This document shows positions 1 through 5,008 of a DNA stretch of 8,298 nt, one piece after another. The notes under the pieces were generated by a model that was not told where the DNA came from, ran no database searches, and worked only from the letters and a program-made list of their open reading frames with translations. The translations under genes and the position numbers were made by a program. Within the stretch, counting starts at the first letter, position 1, and each line of letters starts with the position of its first letter. This stretch comes from Dehalococcoidia bacterium (lineage in GTDB: Bacteria > Chloroflexota > Dehalococcoidia > Dehalococcoidales > BS750m-G39), in the NCBI GenBank assembly GCA_030616265.1, contig JAUWXS010000024.1, forward strand, positions 1-8,298, read 5' to 3'.

Positions 1-708
1 CTCGGCGGTGGTGCCACCGGGGGAGGTGACTTTCTTGCGTAATGCGGATGGCGCCTCGCCAGAGGACTGGATAAATTTGCCGGAGCCGAGCATGGTCTGT
101 AAGACCAGTTCCTGAGCCATATCCCGGGGAAGACCGATTTCTACGGCAGCGTCAACCAGCGCCTCCACCATCAAGAAGAAGTAAGCGGGGCCGCTGCCGC
201 TGACCGCCGTGGCCATATCAAGATAGTTTTCGTCGTCAACGCAAATCTCTTTGCCCATCGCCCCCAGGATGGCTTTAGCCAATACCTTTTGCTGGTCGGT
301 TACATCAGGGGTAGCCGTCCAGACACTCATCCCCTCCCCGACGCGGGCGGGGGTGTTGGGCATAGCCCGGACGATGGCATTGTGCTTTAGACCTTGAGCG
401 AGGGTATTAATCTTAGCGCCGGCGATGATAGACAAAACGAGCTGGCTGGATTTGAGTTGACCTTTAAGCTCAACCATCACCTCGGCCAGGTTCTGGGGCT
501 TGACCGCCAGAATTACTATGTCTTTTCCGGAGACAGCCTCGGGGTTGCTGGTCGTCACCGCCACGGCGTATTTTTGCTTTAGAGATTCAAGAAGGGTCTG
601 GCTGACATCACCCACCGAGATAGCCTCGGGCTTGGCCAGGGATTTAGCCAGAACAGCCGCCAGCATAGCCTCACCCATATTGCCGCCGCCGATAAGGGCT
701 ATTTTCAT
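1..708 (-). CDS. proC: Pyrroline-5-carboxylate reductase, C-terminus cut by window edge
   Basis: This enzyme catalyses the last step of proline synthesis: NAD(P)H-dependent reduction of 1-pyrroline-5-carboxylate to proline in the cytosol. Seen: 236 codons are open from ATG at 708 to the window edge. The N-terminus has a Rossmann nucleotide-binding loop, GGGNMG at residues 7-12. Further on are AVKPQ near residue 72, RAMPNTPARVGEGM near the middle, then SGSGPAYFFLMVEAL, and near the edge the family signature RKKVTSPGGTT. The family is usually about 270 residues, so roughly 30-35 C-terminal residues lie outside the window. The start is supported by the Rossmann fold beginning at residue 3 and by an AAAGGG Shine-Dalgarno (718-723) 9 nt upstream. 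It is the last gene here of the leuS-side minus-strand cluster, after a structured gap. A 16-bp palindrome sits just upstream of the ribosome site. No defects are visible. Confidence 0.97.
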   Translation of the reverse strand, partial: MKIALIGGGNMGEAMLAAVLAKSLAKPEAISVGDVSQTLLESLKQKYAVAVTTSNPEAVSGKDIVILAVKPQNLAEVMVELKGQLKSSQLVLSIIAGAKINTLAQGLKHNAIVRAMPNTPARVGEGMSVWTATPDVTDQQKVLAKAILGAMGKEICVDDENYLDMATAVSGSGPAYFFLMVEALVDAAVEIGLPRDMAQELVLQTMLGSGKFIQSSGEAPSALRKKVTSPGGTTAE

Positions 709-721
709 GATGTCTTACCCT

Positions 722-737
722 TTAGGTATATACCTAA
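722..737. promoter_or_regulatory. 16-bp perfect palindrome before proC (possible operator)
   Basis: TTAGGTATATACCTAA is a perfect inverted repeat with no spacer. It lies 14-29 bases upstream of the proC ATG and touches the AAAGGG ribosome site. A two-fold symmetric site with a central TATATA fits a dimeric repressor operator or a -10 region under control, but no regulator can be named and no good -35 was found at the right distance. The symmetry is seen; the function is inference. Confidence 0.4.
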
Positions 738-740
738 CAA

Positions 741-763
741 CCCTCCCCCTTAATCCCCCTCCC
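741..763 (-). repeat. G-tract mirror repeat with G-quadruplex potential
   Basis: On the plus strand the sequence is CCCTCCCCC, a 5-base TTAAT loop, then CCCCCTCCC. The two arms are exact mirror images (not reverse complements). On the minus strand this gives four G-tracts of 3, 5, 5 and 3 with loops of 1, 5 and 1, which fits the usual G-quadruplex pattern. A polypurine/polypyrimidine mirror repeat can also form triplex DNA. Its right half overlaps the hairpin at 755-778, so the structures would compete. It lies in the proC leader or promoter region. Confidence 0.5.
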
Positions 764-778
764 TTACAAGGGAGGGGG
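755..778. repeat. C/G-rich hairpin, 10-bp stem, 4-nt loop
   Basis: The arms 755-764 and 769-778 are perfectly complementary (CCCCCTCCCT with AGGGAGGGGG) around the loop TACA. On the plus strand the hairpin is followed by AGGGG and six T (784-789), which looks like an intrinsic terminator in that direction, but no plus-strand gene ends here. On the minus strand, the direction of the flanking genes, no T-run follows. I therefore call it a dispersed-repeat-like hairpin and not a terminator of either neighbour. It may belong to a repeated intergenic element, which one window cannot show. Confidence 0.55.
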
Positions 779-790
779 AGGGGTTTTTTA

Positions 791-811
791 AAGAGGGACT
801 TCGTCCCTCTT
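791..811 (-). terminator. Hairpin just after the 85-aa gene, possible weak terminator
   Basis: AAGAGGGAC (791-799) pairs with GTCCCTCTT (803-811), a 9-bp stem with a 3-nt loop, beginning 7 bases past the stop codon of the upstream small gene. In the minus-strand direction the stem runs into TAAAAAA, not a U-tract, so termination would be weak. It could instead protect the 3' end of the message or be half of the repeat unit that includes the hairpin at 755-778. Confidence 0.35.
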
Positions 812-818
812 GGACTAC

Positions 819-1076
819 CTATTCTTTAGGTTCTGCTTCCCACGTATTCCTAAGCTTATCCTCTAATTCAGTCGAGTCGGTCTGCGCATTAATTATATCC
901 TCAAAGGAAAAAAACACTTTTCTTTTCTTTTCTTCTTTTACCAAGAAAATCTCGTAAGTATCGTGTTCTAACCCTTTCCTTACATTACCAATAACCTCTA
1001 TCCCTGCGTCAATCTTTTTTGCAACCTCCTCCACCAACCTCCTAGCATCCTCTACCTGGGCACTCCAATCTTTCAT
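819..1076 (-). CDS. Hypothetical protein, 85 aa, AT-rich
   Basis: I do not recognise this family. The start is placed at ATG 1074-1076 because an AGAGGGGG Shine-Dalgarno lies just upstream at the right distance; the open frame extends 17 codons further up to 1127, but that stretch has no ribosome site. The protein begins MKDWSAQVEDARRL and has a predicted N-terminal helix, a central part that looks like beta strands (IEVIGNVRKG, TYEIFLVKEE, KKRKVFFSFED) and an acidic C-terminus. It has no signal peptide or membrane segment, so it is probably cytosolic. It sits between leuS (81 nt upstream, same strand) and proC. Two 60-base lines inside it hold 40 of 120 G+C by hand count, well below leuS and proC. 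That suggests recent acquisition or relaxed selection, but the good ribosome site favours a real gene. Confidence 0.7.
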   Translation of the reverse strand: MKDWSAQVEDARRLVEEVAKKIDAGIEVIGNVRKGLEHDTYEIFLVKEEKKRKVFFSFEDIINAQTDSTELEDKLRNTWEAEPKE

Positions 1077-1157
1077 CACACCCCCCTCTTTACACTGGTA
1101 CTTGCCGAAATAGCAGGCCCAACTCACTATTTGTTCTGAGGCCCACCATCAGTGTCC

Positions 1158-3605
1158 TCACCTCACCACCAAGTTTACCAGCCGCCCCTGTATATATACT
1201 GTCTTAACGATATCCTTATCCTTAAGATAAACCTTTACCTTGTGACTTTCTGTAGCGAGCCACAGAGCTTCATTTTCAGTGATAGACACTGGAACAATAA
1301 TCCTATCACGTACCTTGCCGTTGACCTGAACCACCAGCGTGATTTCTTCCTCTTTAGCTAATGCTTCGTCCCACTTGGGCCAGCCCTGATTATGGATGCT
1401 GTACTCGTGCCCGGTCTGCTGCCAGAGCTCCTCGGCGAGGTGGGGGGCGGTGGGGGCTAAAAGCAGGAGCAGGCTGTCAATCGCCTCTTTCCAGGCGGCG
1501 GCGCCGATTATCCCCTCTTCTTTAGTTTTGGCCAGGTAGTTGGTGAACTCCATGAGCGCCGCTATCATGGTGTTGAGGCGGATTTTTTCCAGGTCCTGGG
1601 TCACCTTCCTGATGGTCTGGTGGGTGAGGCGGGATAGAGCGCGCTCCTGGTCGGCGGGCTTTGCTTTGGCATCTTGGCTATAGCCTCCGGTAACCAGGTT
1701 CCAGAGGCGGTTGAGCCAGCGGCTGATGCCGCTGATGCCGCTGTCGTTCCACTCACCGCCCTGCTCCCAGGGGGCAATAAACATCAGGTAGGCGCGCACA
1801 GCGTCGGCGCCCAGCTCGGTCACGTAATCATCGGGGTTGACCACATTGCCACGGGATTTGCTCATCTTCTGCTTCTCGGCAATGATAACCCCCTGGTTAA
1901 AGAGGCGGGTAAAAGGCTCGCCGAAGTCAATCAGCCCCATGTCCCGCAGCGCCTTGGTAAAGAAGCGGGCATAGAAGAGGTGCATCACGGCGTGCTCGGC
2001 GCCGCCGGTATAGAGGTCTACCGGCAGCCAGTATTTCACCTTCTTGTCGTCAAAGGCGGCTTTATCGTAATGGGGGCTGGCGTAGCGCAGGAAATACCAG
2101 GAAGAGCACATAAATGTATCCATGGTGTCGGTCTCGCGCTTTGCCGCCGCCCCGCATTTGGGGCATTTGGTATTGACGAATTTCTGGTTGTATTTCAGCG
2201 GGGACTCGCCCGTGGGCTTGAACTCGGCGTCTTCTGGTAATAGCACTGGCAGCTCTTTTTCGGGGACGGGGACGACGCCGCACTTTTCGCAGTGAATCAT
2301 GGGAATGGGCGCCCCCCAGTAGCGCTGGCGGGAGATGAGCCAGTCGCGGAGGCGGTAGGTTACCGTTCGCCTGCCCCAGCCTTTTTGCGCCAGGAAATCG
2401 GAGATAGCCTCAATGCCCTGGTCGCTGGGCAGCCCGTTGAACTGCCCCGAGTTGACCATAGTGCCCGGCCCGATATAGGCTTCTTCGAGGTCTTTGCCGT
2501 CCCAGTCGGGCGGTGCCACCACCACCCTGATGGGCAATTTGTACTTTTGGGCGAAGGCAAAGTCGCGCTCGTCGTGGGCGGGCACCGCCATTACAGCGCC
2601 GGTGCCGTAGCCCAGGAGCACGTAGTCGGCAATCCAGATGGGCACCTTTTCCCCGTTGAGGCGATTGGTCACATAAGACCCGATAAAGACGCCGTCCTTT
2701 TCCCTCTCCGTGGAAAGCCTCTCTATTTCGGTCTGGCGCTGAGAGCGAGCCACGTATTCTTCAACCTCGGCTTTTTTGTCCGGCGAGGTCAGCTTTTCCA
2801 CCAGCGGGTGCTCCGGGGCTAAAACCATAAAGGTAACGCCGAAGGTAGTATCGGGGCGGGTGGTAAAGACCCGTATCTCCTTTTCTTTGGCGGCGGGGTG
2901 GTCTAAAGCGAATGATATTTCGGTGCCGCTGCTCTTGCCCACCCAGTTGCGCTGCATTGTCTTTATGCGCTCGGGCCAGTCGATACCGTCAAATTCCATA
3001 AGCTCGTCGGCGTATTTGGTGATGCGGAAAAACCACTGCTCCAGGTCTCGTTTGATGACGGCCGCCCCGCAGCGCTCGCAGAAGCCATCCACCACCTGCT
3101 CGTTAGCCAGCACCGTCTGGCACTGGGGGCACCAGTTGACCTGAGCCTTGCCCCGGTAAGCCAGGCCGTGCTCGTATAATTTCAGGAAGAACCACTGCGT
3201 CCACTTGTAGTAATCGGGCAGGCAGGTATTCACCTCCCGGTCCCAGTCGTAGATAGCGCCCATGCTTTTGAGCTGGCGGCGCATGTTGTCCACGTTCTGC
3301 ATCGTCCAGACGAAGGGGTGAATGCCGCGCTTGATGGCGGCGTTCTCGGCGGGCAGCCCGAAGGCGTCGAAGCCCATAGGGTGGAGTACATTGTAGCCCT
3401 GCATGCGCTTGAAGCGGGCGTTGACATCGGAGGGCGCCATAGCGTACCAGTGGCCGATGTGGAGGTCGCCCGAGGTGTAGGGGAACATGGTCAGGGCATA
3501 CCACTTGGGGCGGGGGGAGTCCTCGCTGACCTGGTAGAGTTTGTCCTCCGCCCAGCGCTCCTGCCACTTCTTTTCGATTGCTTGGGGTTTATAATTAGAC
3601 GTCAT
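1158..3605 (-). CDS. leuS: Leucyl-tRNA synthetase
   Basis: This class I synthetase charges tRNA-Leu with leucine in the cytosol and edits mischarged products. Seen, in residues from ATG 3605 (815 aa, normal for the bacterial enzyme): HIGH at 49-52; a zinc-ribbon-like CPQC...CERC at about 159-179; the CP1 editing domain at about 224-420 with TTRPDT (248-253) and AHDERD (about 343-348), whose first Asp is the conserved editing residue; a second Cys pair set (CEKC, CPKC) at 439-484; KMSKS at 580-584; then the helical anticodon-binding domain and a C-terminal end of the usual VNGKVR...GRLVNLVV form. The frame is open back to a GTG at 3701, but the extra 32 residues do not resemble the family, and the family N-terminus (YKPQAIEKKWQ) starts at ATG 3605. 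No Shine-Dalgarno is visible before this ATG. A promoter candidate at 3619-3647 would give a leader of only about 7 nt. The 85-aa gene and proC follow downstream. Confidence 0.97.
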   Translation of the reverse strand: MTSNYKPQAIEKKWQERWAEDKLYQVSEDSPRPKWYALTMFPYTSGDLHIGHWYAMAPSDVNARFKRMQGYNVLHPMGFDAFGLPAENAAIKRGIHPFVWTMQNVDNMRRQLKSMGAIYDWDREVNTCLPDYYKWTQWFFLKLYEHGLAYRGKAQVNWCPQCQTVLANEQVVDGFCERCGAAVIKRDLEQWFFRITKYADELMEFDGIDWPERIKTMQRNWVGKSSGTEISFALDHPAAKEKEIRVFTTRPDTTFGVTFMVLAPEHPLVEKLTSPDKKAEVEEYVARSQRQTEIERLSTEREKDGVFIGSYVTNRLNGEKVPIWIADYVLLGYGTGAVMAVPAHDERDFAFAQKYKLPIRVVVAPPDWDGKDLEEAYIGPGTMVNSGQFNGLPSDQGIEAISDFLAQKGWGRRTVTYRLRDWLISRQRYWGAPIPMIHCEKCGVVPVPEKELPVLLPEDAEFKPTGESPLKYNQKFVNTKCPKCGAAAKRETDTMDTFMCSSWYFLRYASPHYDKAAFDDKKVKYWLPVDLYTGGAEHAVMHLFYARFFTKALRDMGLIDFGEPFTRLFNQGVIIAEKQKMSKSRGNVVNPDDYVTELGADAVRAYLMFIAPWEQGGEWNDSGISGISRWLNRLWNLVTGGYSQDAKAKPADQERALSRLTHQTIRKVTQDLEKIRLNTMIAALMEFTNYLAKTKEEGIIGAAAWKEAIDSLLLLLAPTAPHLAEELWQQTGHEYSIHNQGWPKWDEALAKEEEITLVVQVNGKVRDRIIVPVSITENEALWLATESHKVKVYLKDKDIVKTVYIQGRLVNLVVR

Positions 3606-3618
3606 TTTACTGAGGGTA

Positions 3619-3647
3619 ATTGTAACAATAAAGCGAATAAGGTGCAA
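3619..3647 (-). promoter_or_regulatory. Putative sigma-70 promoter of leuS
   Basis: On the minus strand TTGCAC (3642-3647) is separated by 17 bases from TACAAT (3619-3624). The -10 matches consensus at 5 of 6 positions; the -35 matches only its TTG. Transcription would start near 3612, about 7 nt before the leuS ATG, which agrees with the lack of a Shine-Dalgarno. Predicted by eye only. Confidence 0.4.
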
Positions 3648-3687
3648 TCTTTGGGGGGCAAGAGAGTTTAATGCGGAAGTTTTAAGT

Positions 3688-3703
3688 CCCACCCAACCCA
3701 CCC
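3688..3703 (-). promoter_or_regulatory. G-quadruplex motif upstream of leuS
   Basis: The minus strand reads GGGTGGGTTGGGTGGG: four G3 tracts with loops of 1, 2 and 1 base. Short loops of this kind give very stable parallel quadruplexes in vitro. It lies 83-98 bases upstream of the leuS ATG, upstream of the promoter candidate, and abuts the hairpin at 3704-3722. The motif is seen; any role in transcription is inference. Confidence 0.55.
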
Positions 3704-3722
3704 TAACTAGCTCCGCTAGTTA
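3704..3722. repeat. Hairpin, 8-bp stem with TCC loop
   Basis: TAACTAGC (3704-3711) and GCTAGTTA (3715-3722) are perfect reverse complements around TCC. CCC at 3701-3703 can further pair with GGG at 3728-3730 across a 5-nt bulge, which would use the last G-tract of the neighbouring quadruplex motif. No T-run follows on the minus strand, so it is not a standard terminator for the upstream 103-aa gene. Confidence 0.45.
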
Positions 3723-3779
3723 ACTTAGGGAAGGTTACGCCCCCTACCATAAATGGGGGCGGACCAAACACAACTTAGG
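3722..3779. repeat. GC hairpin flanked by 8-bp direct repeats
   Basis: AACTTAGG occurs at 3722-3729 and again at 3772-3779. Between them lies a 7-bp all-GC stem, CGCCCCC (3738-3744) with GGGGGCG (3755-3761), around a 10-nt loop. The layout recalls a very small insertion with target duplication, but 8 bases can repeat by chance. It is part of the 217-nt gap between the 103-aa gene and leuS. Another weak 5-bp stem (3796-3800 with 3807-3811) lies between this unit and the gene stop. Confidence 0.3.
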
Positions 3780-3822
3780 CAAAACAGTGGTATTGTCTCC
3801 AAATAGGGAGAGTAGGGATTTA

Positions 3823-4134
3823 CTATAAAGCTTTCTTTACCTTAGCAAGTATACGAGATTGCTCAACACCTTGATAATATAAATAGTCAACCATGTGCCT
3901 TGCTTCCTCAGCAAGCTCTTGGCGTCTTTCTCGTCTAGTTGCAAAAACTAAAGACCTGAGACGCCGAGTAATGATGGTTTTAGCACCTCTCCAACTATAG
4001 GCTTCAACAGAGTTTAGATAATCCCATAACTCATCATAATTTTCTACATTTAGCTTCTCTTGTATTTGTGTTATCGGTCTTCCTTGTCTAGCCATCTGTT
4101 CTGCTTTATTAAGCAACCTTTTCGGAATAGGCAT
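3823..4134 (-). CDS. Hypothetical protein, 103 aa, directly behind tRNA-Ala
   Basis: I do not recognise this protein. It begins MPIPKRLLNKAEQMARQG and appears almost wholly helical. Residues about 17-43 (QGRPITQIQEKLNVENYDELWDYL) could form a small helix-turn-helix-like fold. Then follow a basic stretch (TRRLRSLVFATRRERRQEL) and a C-terminal helix ending ILAKVKKAL. There is no signal peptide or membrane segment. A basic, helical, small protein fits a nucleic-acid or tRNA/ribosome-associated role, but that is only a guess. The start is ATG 4132-4134: AGGAGG at 4141-4146 is a perfect Shine-Dalgarno 6 nt away, whereas the in-frame TTG at 4137 is too close to it. It starts 28 nt after the CCA end of the tRNA on the same strand, so it is probably co-transcribed with it. 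Three 60-base lines in it give 69 of 180 G+C by hand count, clearly lower than leuS or clpC, which may indicate horizontal gain. Confidence 0.8.
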   Translation of the reverse strand: MPIPKRLLNKAEQMARQGRPITQIQEKLNVENYDELWDYLNSVEAYSWRGAKTIITRRLRSLVFATRRERRQELAEEARHMVDYLYYQGVEQSRILAKVKKAL

Positions 4135-4138
4135 CAAA

Positions 4139-4146
4139 CACCTCCT
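4139..4146 (-). promoter_or_regulatory. Perfect Shine-Dalgarno of the 103-aa gene
   Basis: The minus strand reads AGGAGGTG, a full anti-SD complement, and it decides for ATG 4134 over the overlapping TTG at 4137. It is the strongest ribosome site in the window. It lies only 15 nt past the tRNA CCA end, so tRNA 3' processing would leave a short but complete leader. Confidence 0.8.
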
Positions 4147-4161
4147 AAGATTAAAGTGCGT

Positions 4162-4237
4162 TGGTGGAGCTGGGGGGATTCGAACCCCCTACCTTTTGAC
4201 TGCCAGTCAAACGTTCTCCCAATTGAACTACAGCCCC
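4162..4237 (-). tRNA. tRNA-Ala (anticodon GGC)
   Basis: A full cloverleaf of 76 nt folds by eye. The acceptor is GGGGCTG with CAGCTCC, including G3:U70, the alanine identity pair. The D arm is GTTC / 8-nt loop / GAAC. The anticodon arm is TTTGA / CTGGCAG / TCAAA, with GGC at 4202-4204, reading GCC codons. The variable region is AGGTA and the T arm is GGGGG / TTCGAAT / CCCCC. The discriminator is A73 and CCA is encoded in the DNA (4162-4164). It lies between the DedA-family gene (46 nt upstream) and the 103-aa gene (28 nt downstream), all on the minus strand. Confidence 0.97.
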
Positions 4238-4252
4238 ACAGAAACAATATCT

Positions 4253-4281
4253 AATCTAGCAAAAAACGACGGCGGGCGCAA
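4253..4281 (-). promoter_or_regulatory. Possible promoter of the tRNA-Ala / 103-aa gene unit
   Basis: On the minus strand TTGCGC (4276-4281) and TAGATT (4253-4258) are 17 bases apart. The start would be about 8 nt before the mature tRNA 5' end. The match is modest (TTG of the -35, 4 of 6 in the -10). A run of six T (4261-4266) after the DedA-family stop could alternatively mark a weak terminator, but only a 3-bp stem precedes it. Confidence 0.3.
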
Positions 4282-4283
4282 GC

Positions 4284-4910
4284 CTAGACCGGCAGACCCA
4301 GTGCTCTGAGGATACTTCCCAGCCCCCAGTAGCCAGCCGAGGCTACGGTTATCCCCTTAATCGTCTTGCCTATCAAACAGATAAAGAAGTAGCGCCAGAT
4401 GCCAAAGCGCAACGCTCCAGCCGCCAGCGCCGCGGGGTAAAAGAAGGGGTTAACCACTGCCGAAAGGACGAATAGGGTCAGCGAGCCTCTTCTTTCCACC
4501 CAGCTCGTCATACGCTTGTAGGCGGACTTAATCTTGCCTTCCTTCATATCGTGGAGGGCGGTGCCGCCGCCGTAGCCCGTCATGTAGATGGAGATTCCCC
4601 CCAACGTCTCGCCTAAACCAGCGGCGATACCGACAAACACCGGTCCCATATAGGGGGCGAAGGCGGGTTTCATTACCGTACCCAGGGCAAATACCACCGG
4701 CGTCATCGGTATCGGCGCGATGATAGTGGCGCCGCCGAAGACGCTGATGACGAAGGCGCCGAGATAGCCGTAATGCTCAAGGGCACGCACCTGCTCCCAG
4801 AAACAAATAACCACCACAACCACCGCCGCCGTTATGAGTATGCCGCCGATGCCGACGTAGTACTCCCACCGCTTAGAAGCTCCCTTGAGCCGTTCCCAGT
4901 TAACCTTCAC
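4284..4910 (-). CDS. DedA/SNARE-associated (VTT-domain) membrane protein
   Basis: This 208-aa protein sits in the inner membrane; related DedA/VTT proteins are linked to lipid scrambling, membrane homeostasis and envelope stress. Seen: a transmembrane segment at about 20-38; a long hydrophobic re-entrant-like region with two prolines at about 48-80 (ATIIAPIPMTPVVF); a glycine-rich segment GLGETLGGISIYMTGYGGG at about 98-116; a charged loop (about 120-140) ending WVERRGSLTLFVLSAVVNP, which matches the family pattern of an Arg-Gly before a hydrophobic helix; then two more helices (about 158-200). The start is GTG 4908-4910, supported by GAGGTGA at 4914-4920; no suitable ATG exists nearby. It lies downstream of clpC behind a 98-nt gap with its own promoter candidate, so it is probably a separate unit. 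The substrate is unknown; the family call is fairly sure, the subfamily is not. Confidence 0.85.
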   Translation of the reverse strand: MKVNWERLKGASKRWEYYVGIGGILITAAVVVVVICFWEQVRALEHYGYLGAFVISVFGGATIIAPIPMTPVVFALGTVMKPAFAPYMGPVFVGIAAGLGETLGGISIYMTGYGGGTALHDMKEGKIKSAYKRMTSWVERRGSLTLFVLSAVVNPFFYPAALAAGALRFGIWRYFFICLIGKTIKGITVASAGYWGLGSILRALGLPV

Positions 4911-4952
4911 CCCTCACCTCACCCGCCTTTCCGGCTGCAAAAATTCCCCTCT

Positions 4953-4982
4953 ATATTAAATGATATCATTAATAAATATCAA
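4953..4982 (-). promoter_or_regulatory. Putative promoter of the DedA-family gene with internal palindrome
   Basis: On the minus strand TTGATA (4977-4982, 5 of 6 to consensus) and TAATAT (4953-4958, 4 of 6) are 18 bases apart. A perfect 12-bp palindrome, AATGATATCATT (4959-4970), fills the spacer next to the -10. That placement suits a repressor operator, but AT-rich palindromes also arise by chance. The start would be about 36-37 nt upstream of the GTG. Confidence 0.4.
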
Positions 4983-4993
4983 GGATTTATGTC

Positions 4994-5008
4994 AGCCGGC
5001 TTACGGCT
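4994..5008 (-). terminator. Small stem-loop right after the clpC stop, weak terminator candidate
   Basis: AGCCG (4994-4998) pairs with CGGCT (5004-5008) around a 5-nt loop, touching the clpC stop codon. It is followed on the minus strand by GACATAAATCC, without a T-run. A 5-bp stem without a U-tract is weak evidence for termination. Confidence 0.2.

Noticed and set aside
755..789. Intrinsic terminator on the plus strand
   Set aside because: The stem and T6 run look right, but no plus-strand gene ends here; it is more likely part of a repeat or an antisense stop.
1674..2822. Long plus-strand open frames inside leuS (188 and 176 codons)
   Set aside because: They run antisense to well-conserved leuS motifs, show no domain signal, and reflect the codon bias of the GC-rich gene.
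3606..3701. A longer leuS start (GTG at 3701)
   Set aside because: The extra 32 residues are unlike any LeuRS N-terminus, and the segment carries the promoter candidate and the G-quadruplex motif.
3606..3822. T-box riboswitch or leucine leader peptide upstream of leuS
   Set aside because: No T-box core (AGGGTGGNACCGCG-like), no specifier stem, no terminator with a U-tract and no short frame with repeated Leu codons were found.
4162..4237. Duplicated tRNA 3' end as an attachment site
   Set aside because: No second copy of the T-arm and acceptor sequence was seen elsewhere in the window, and no integrase is present.
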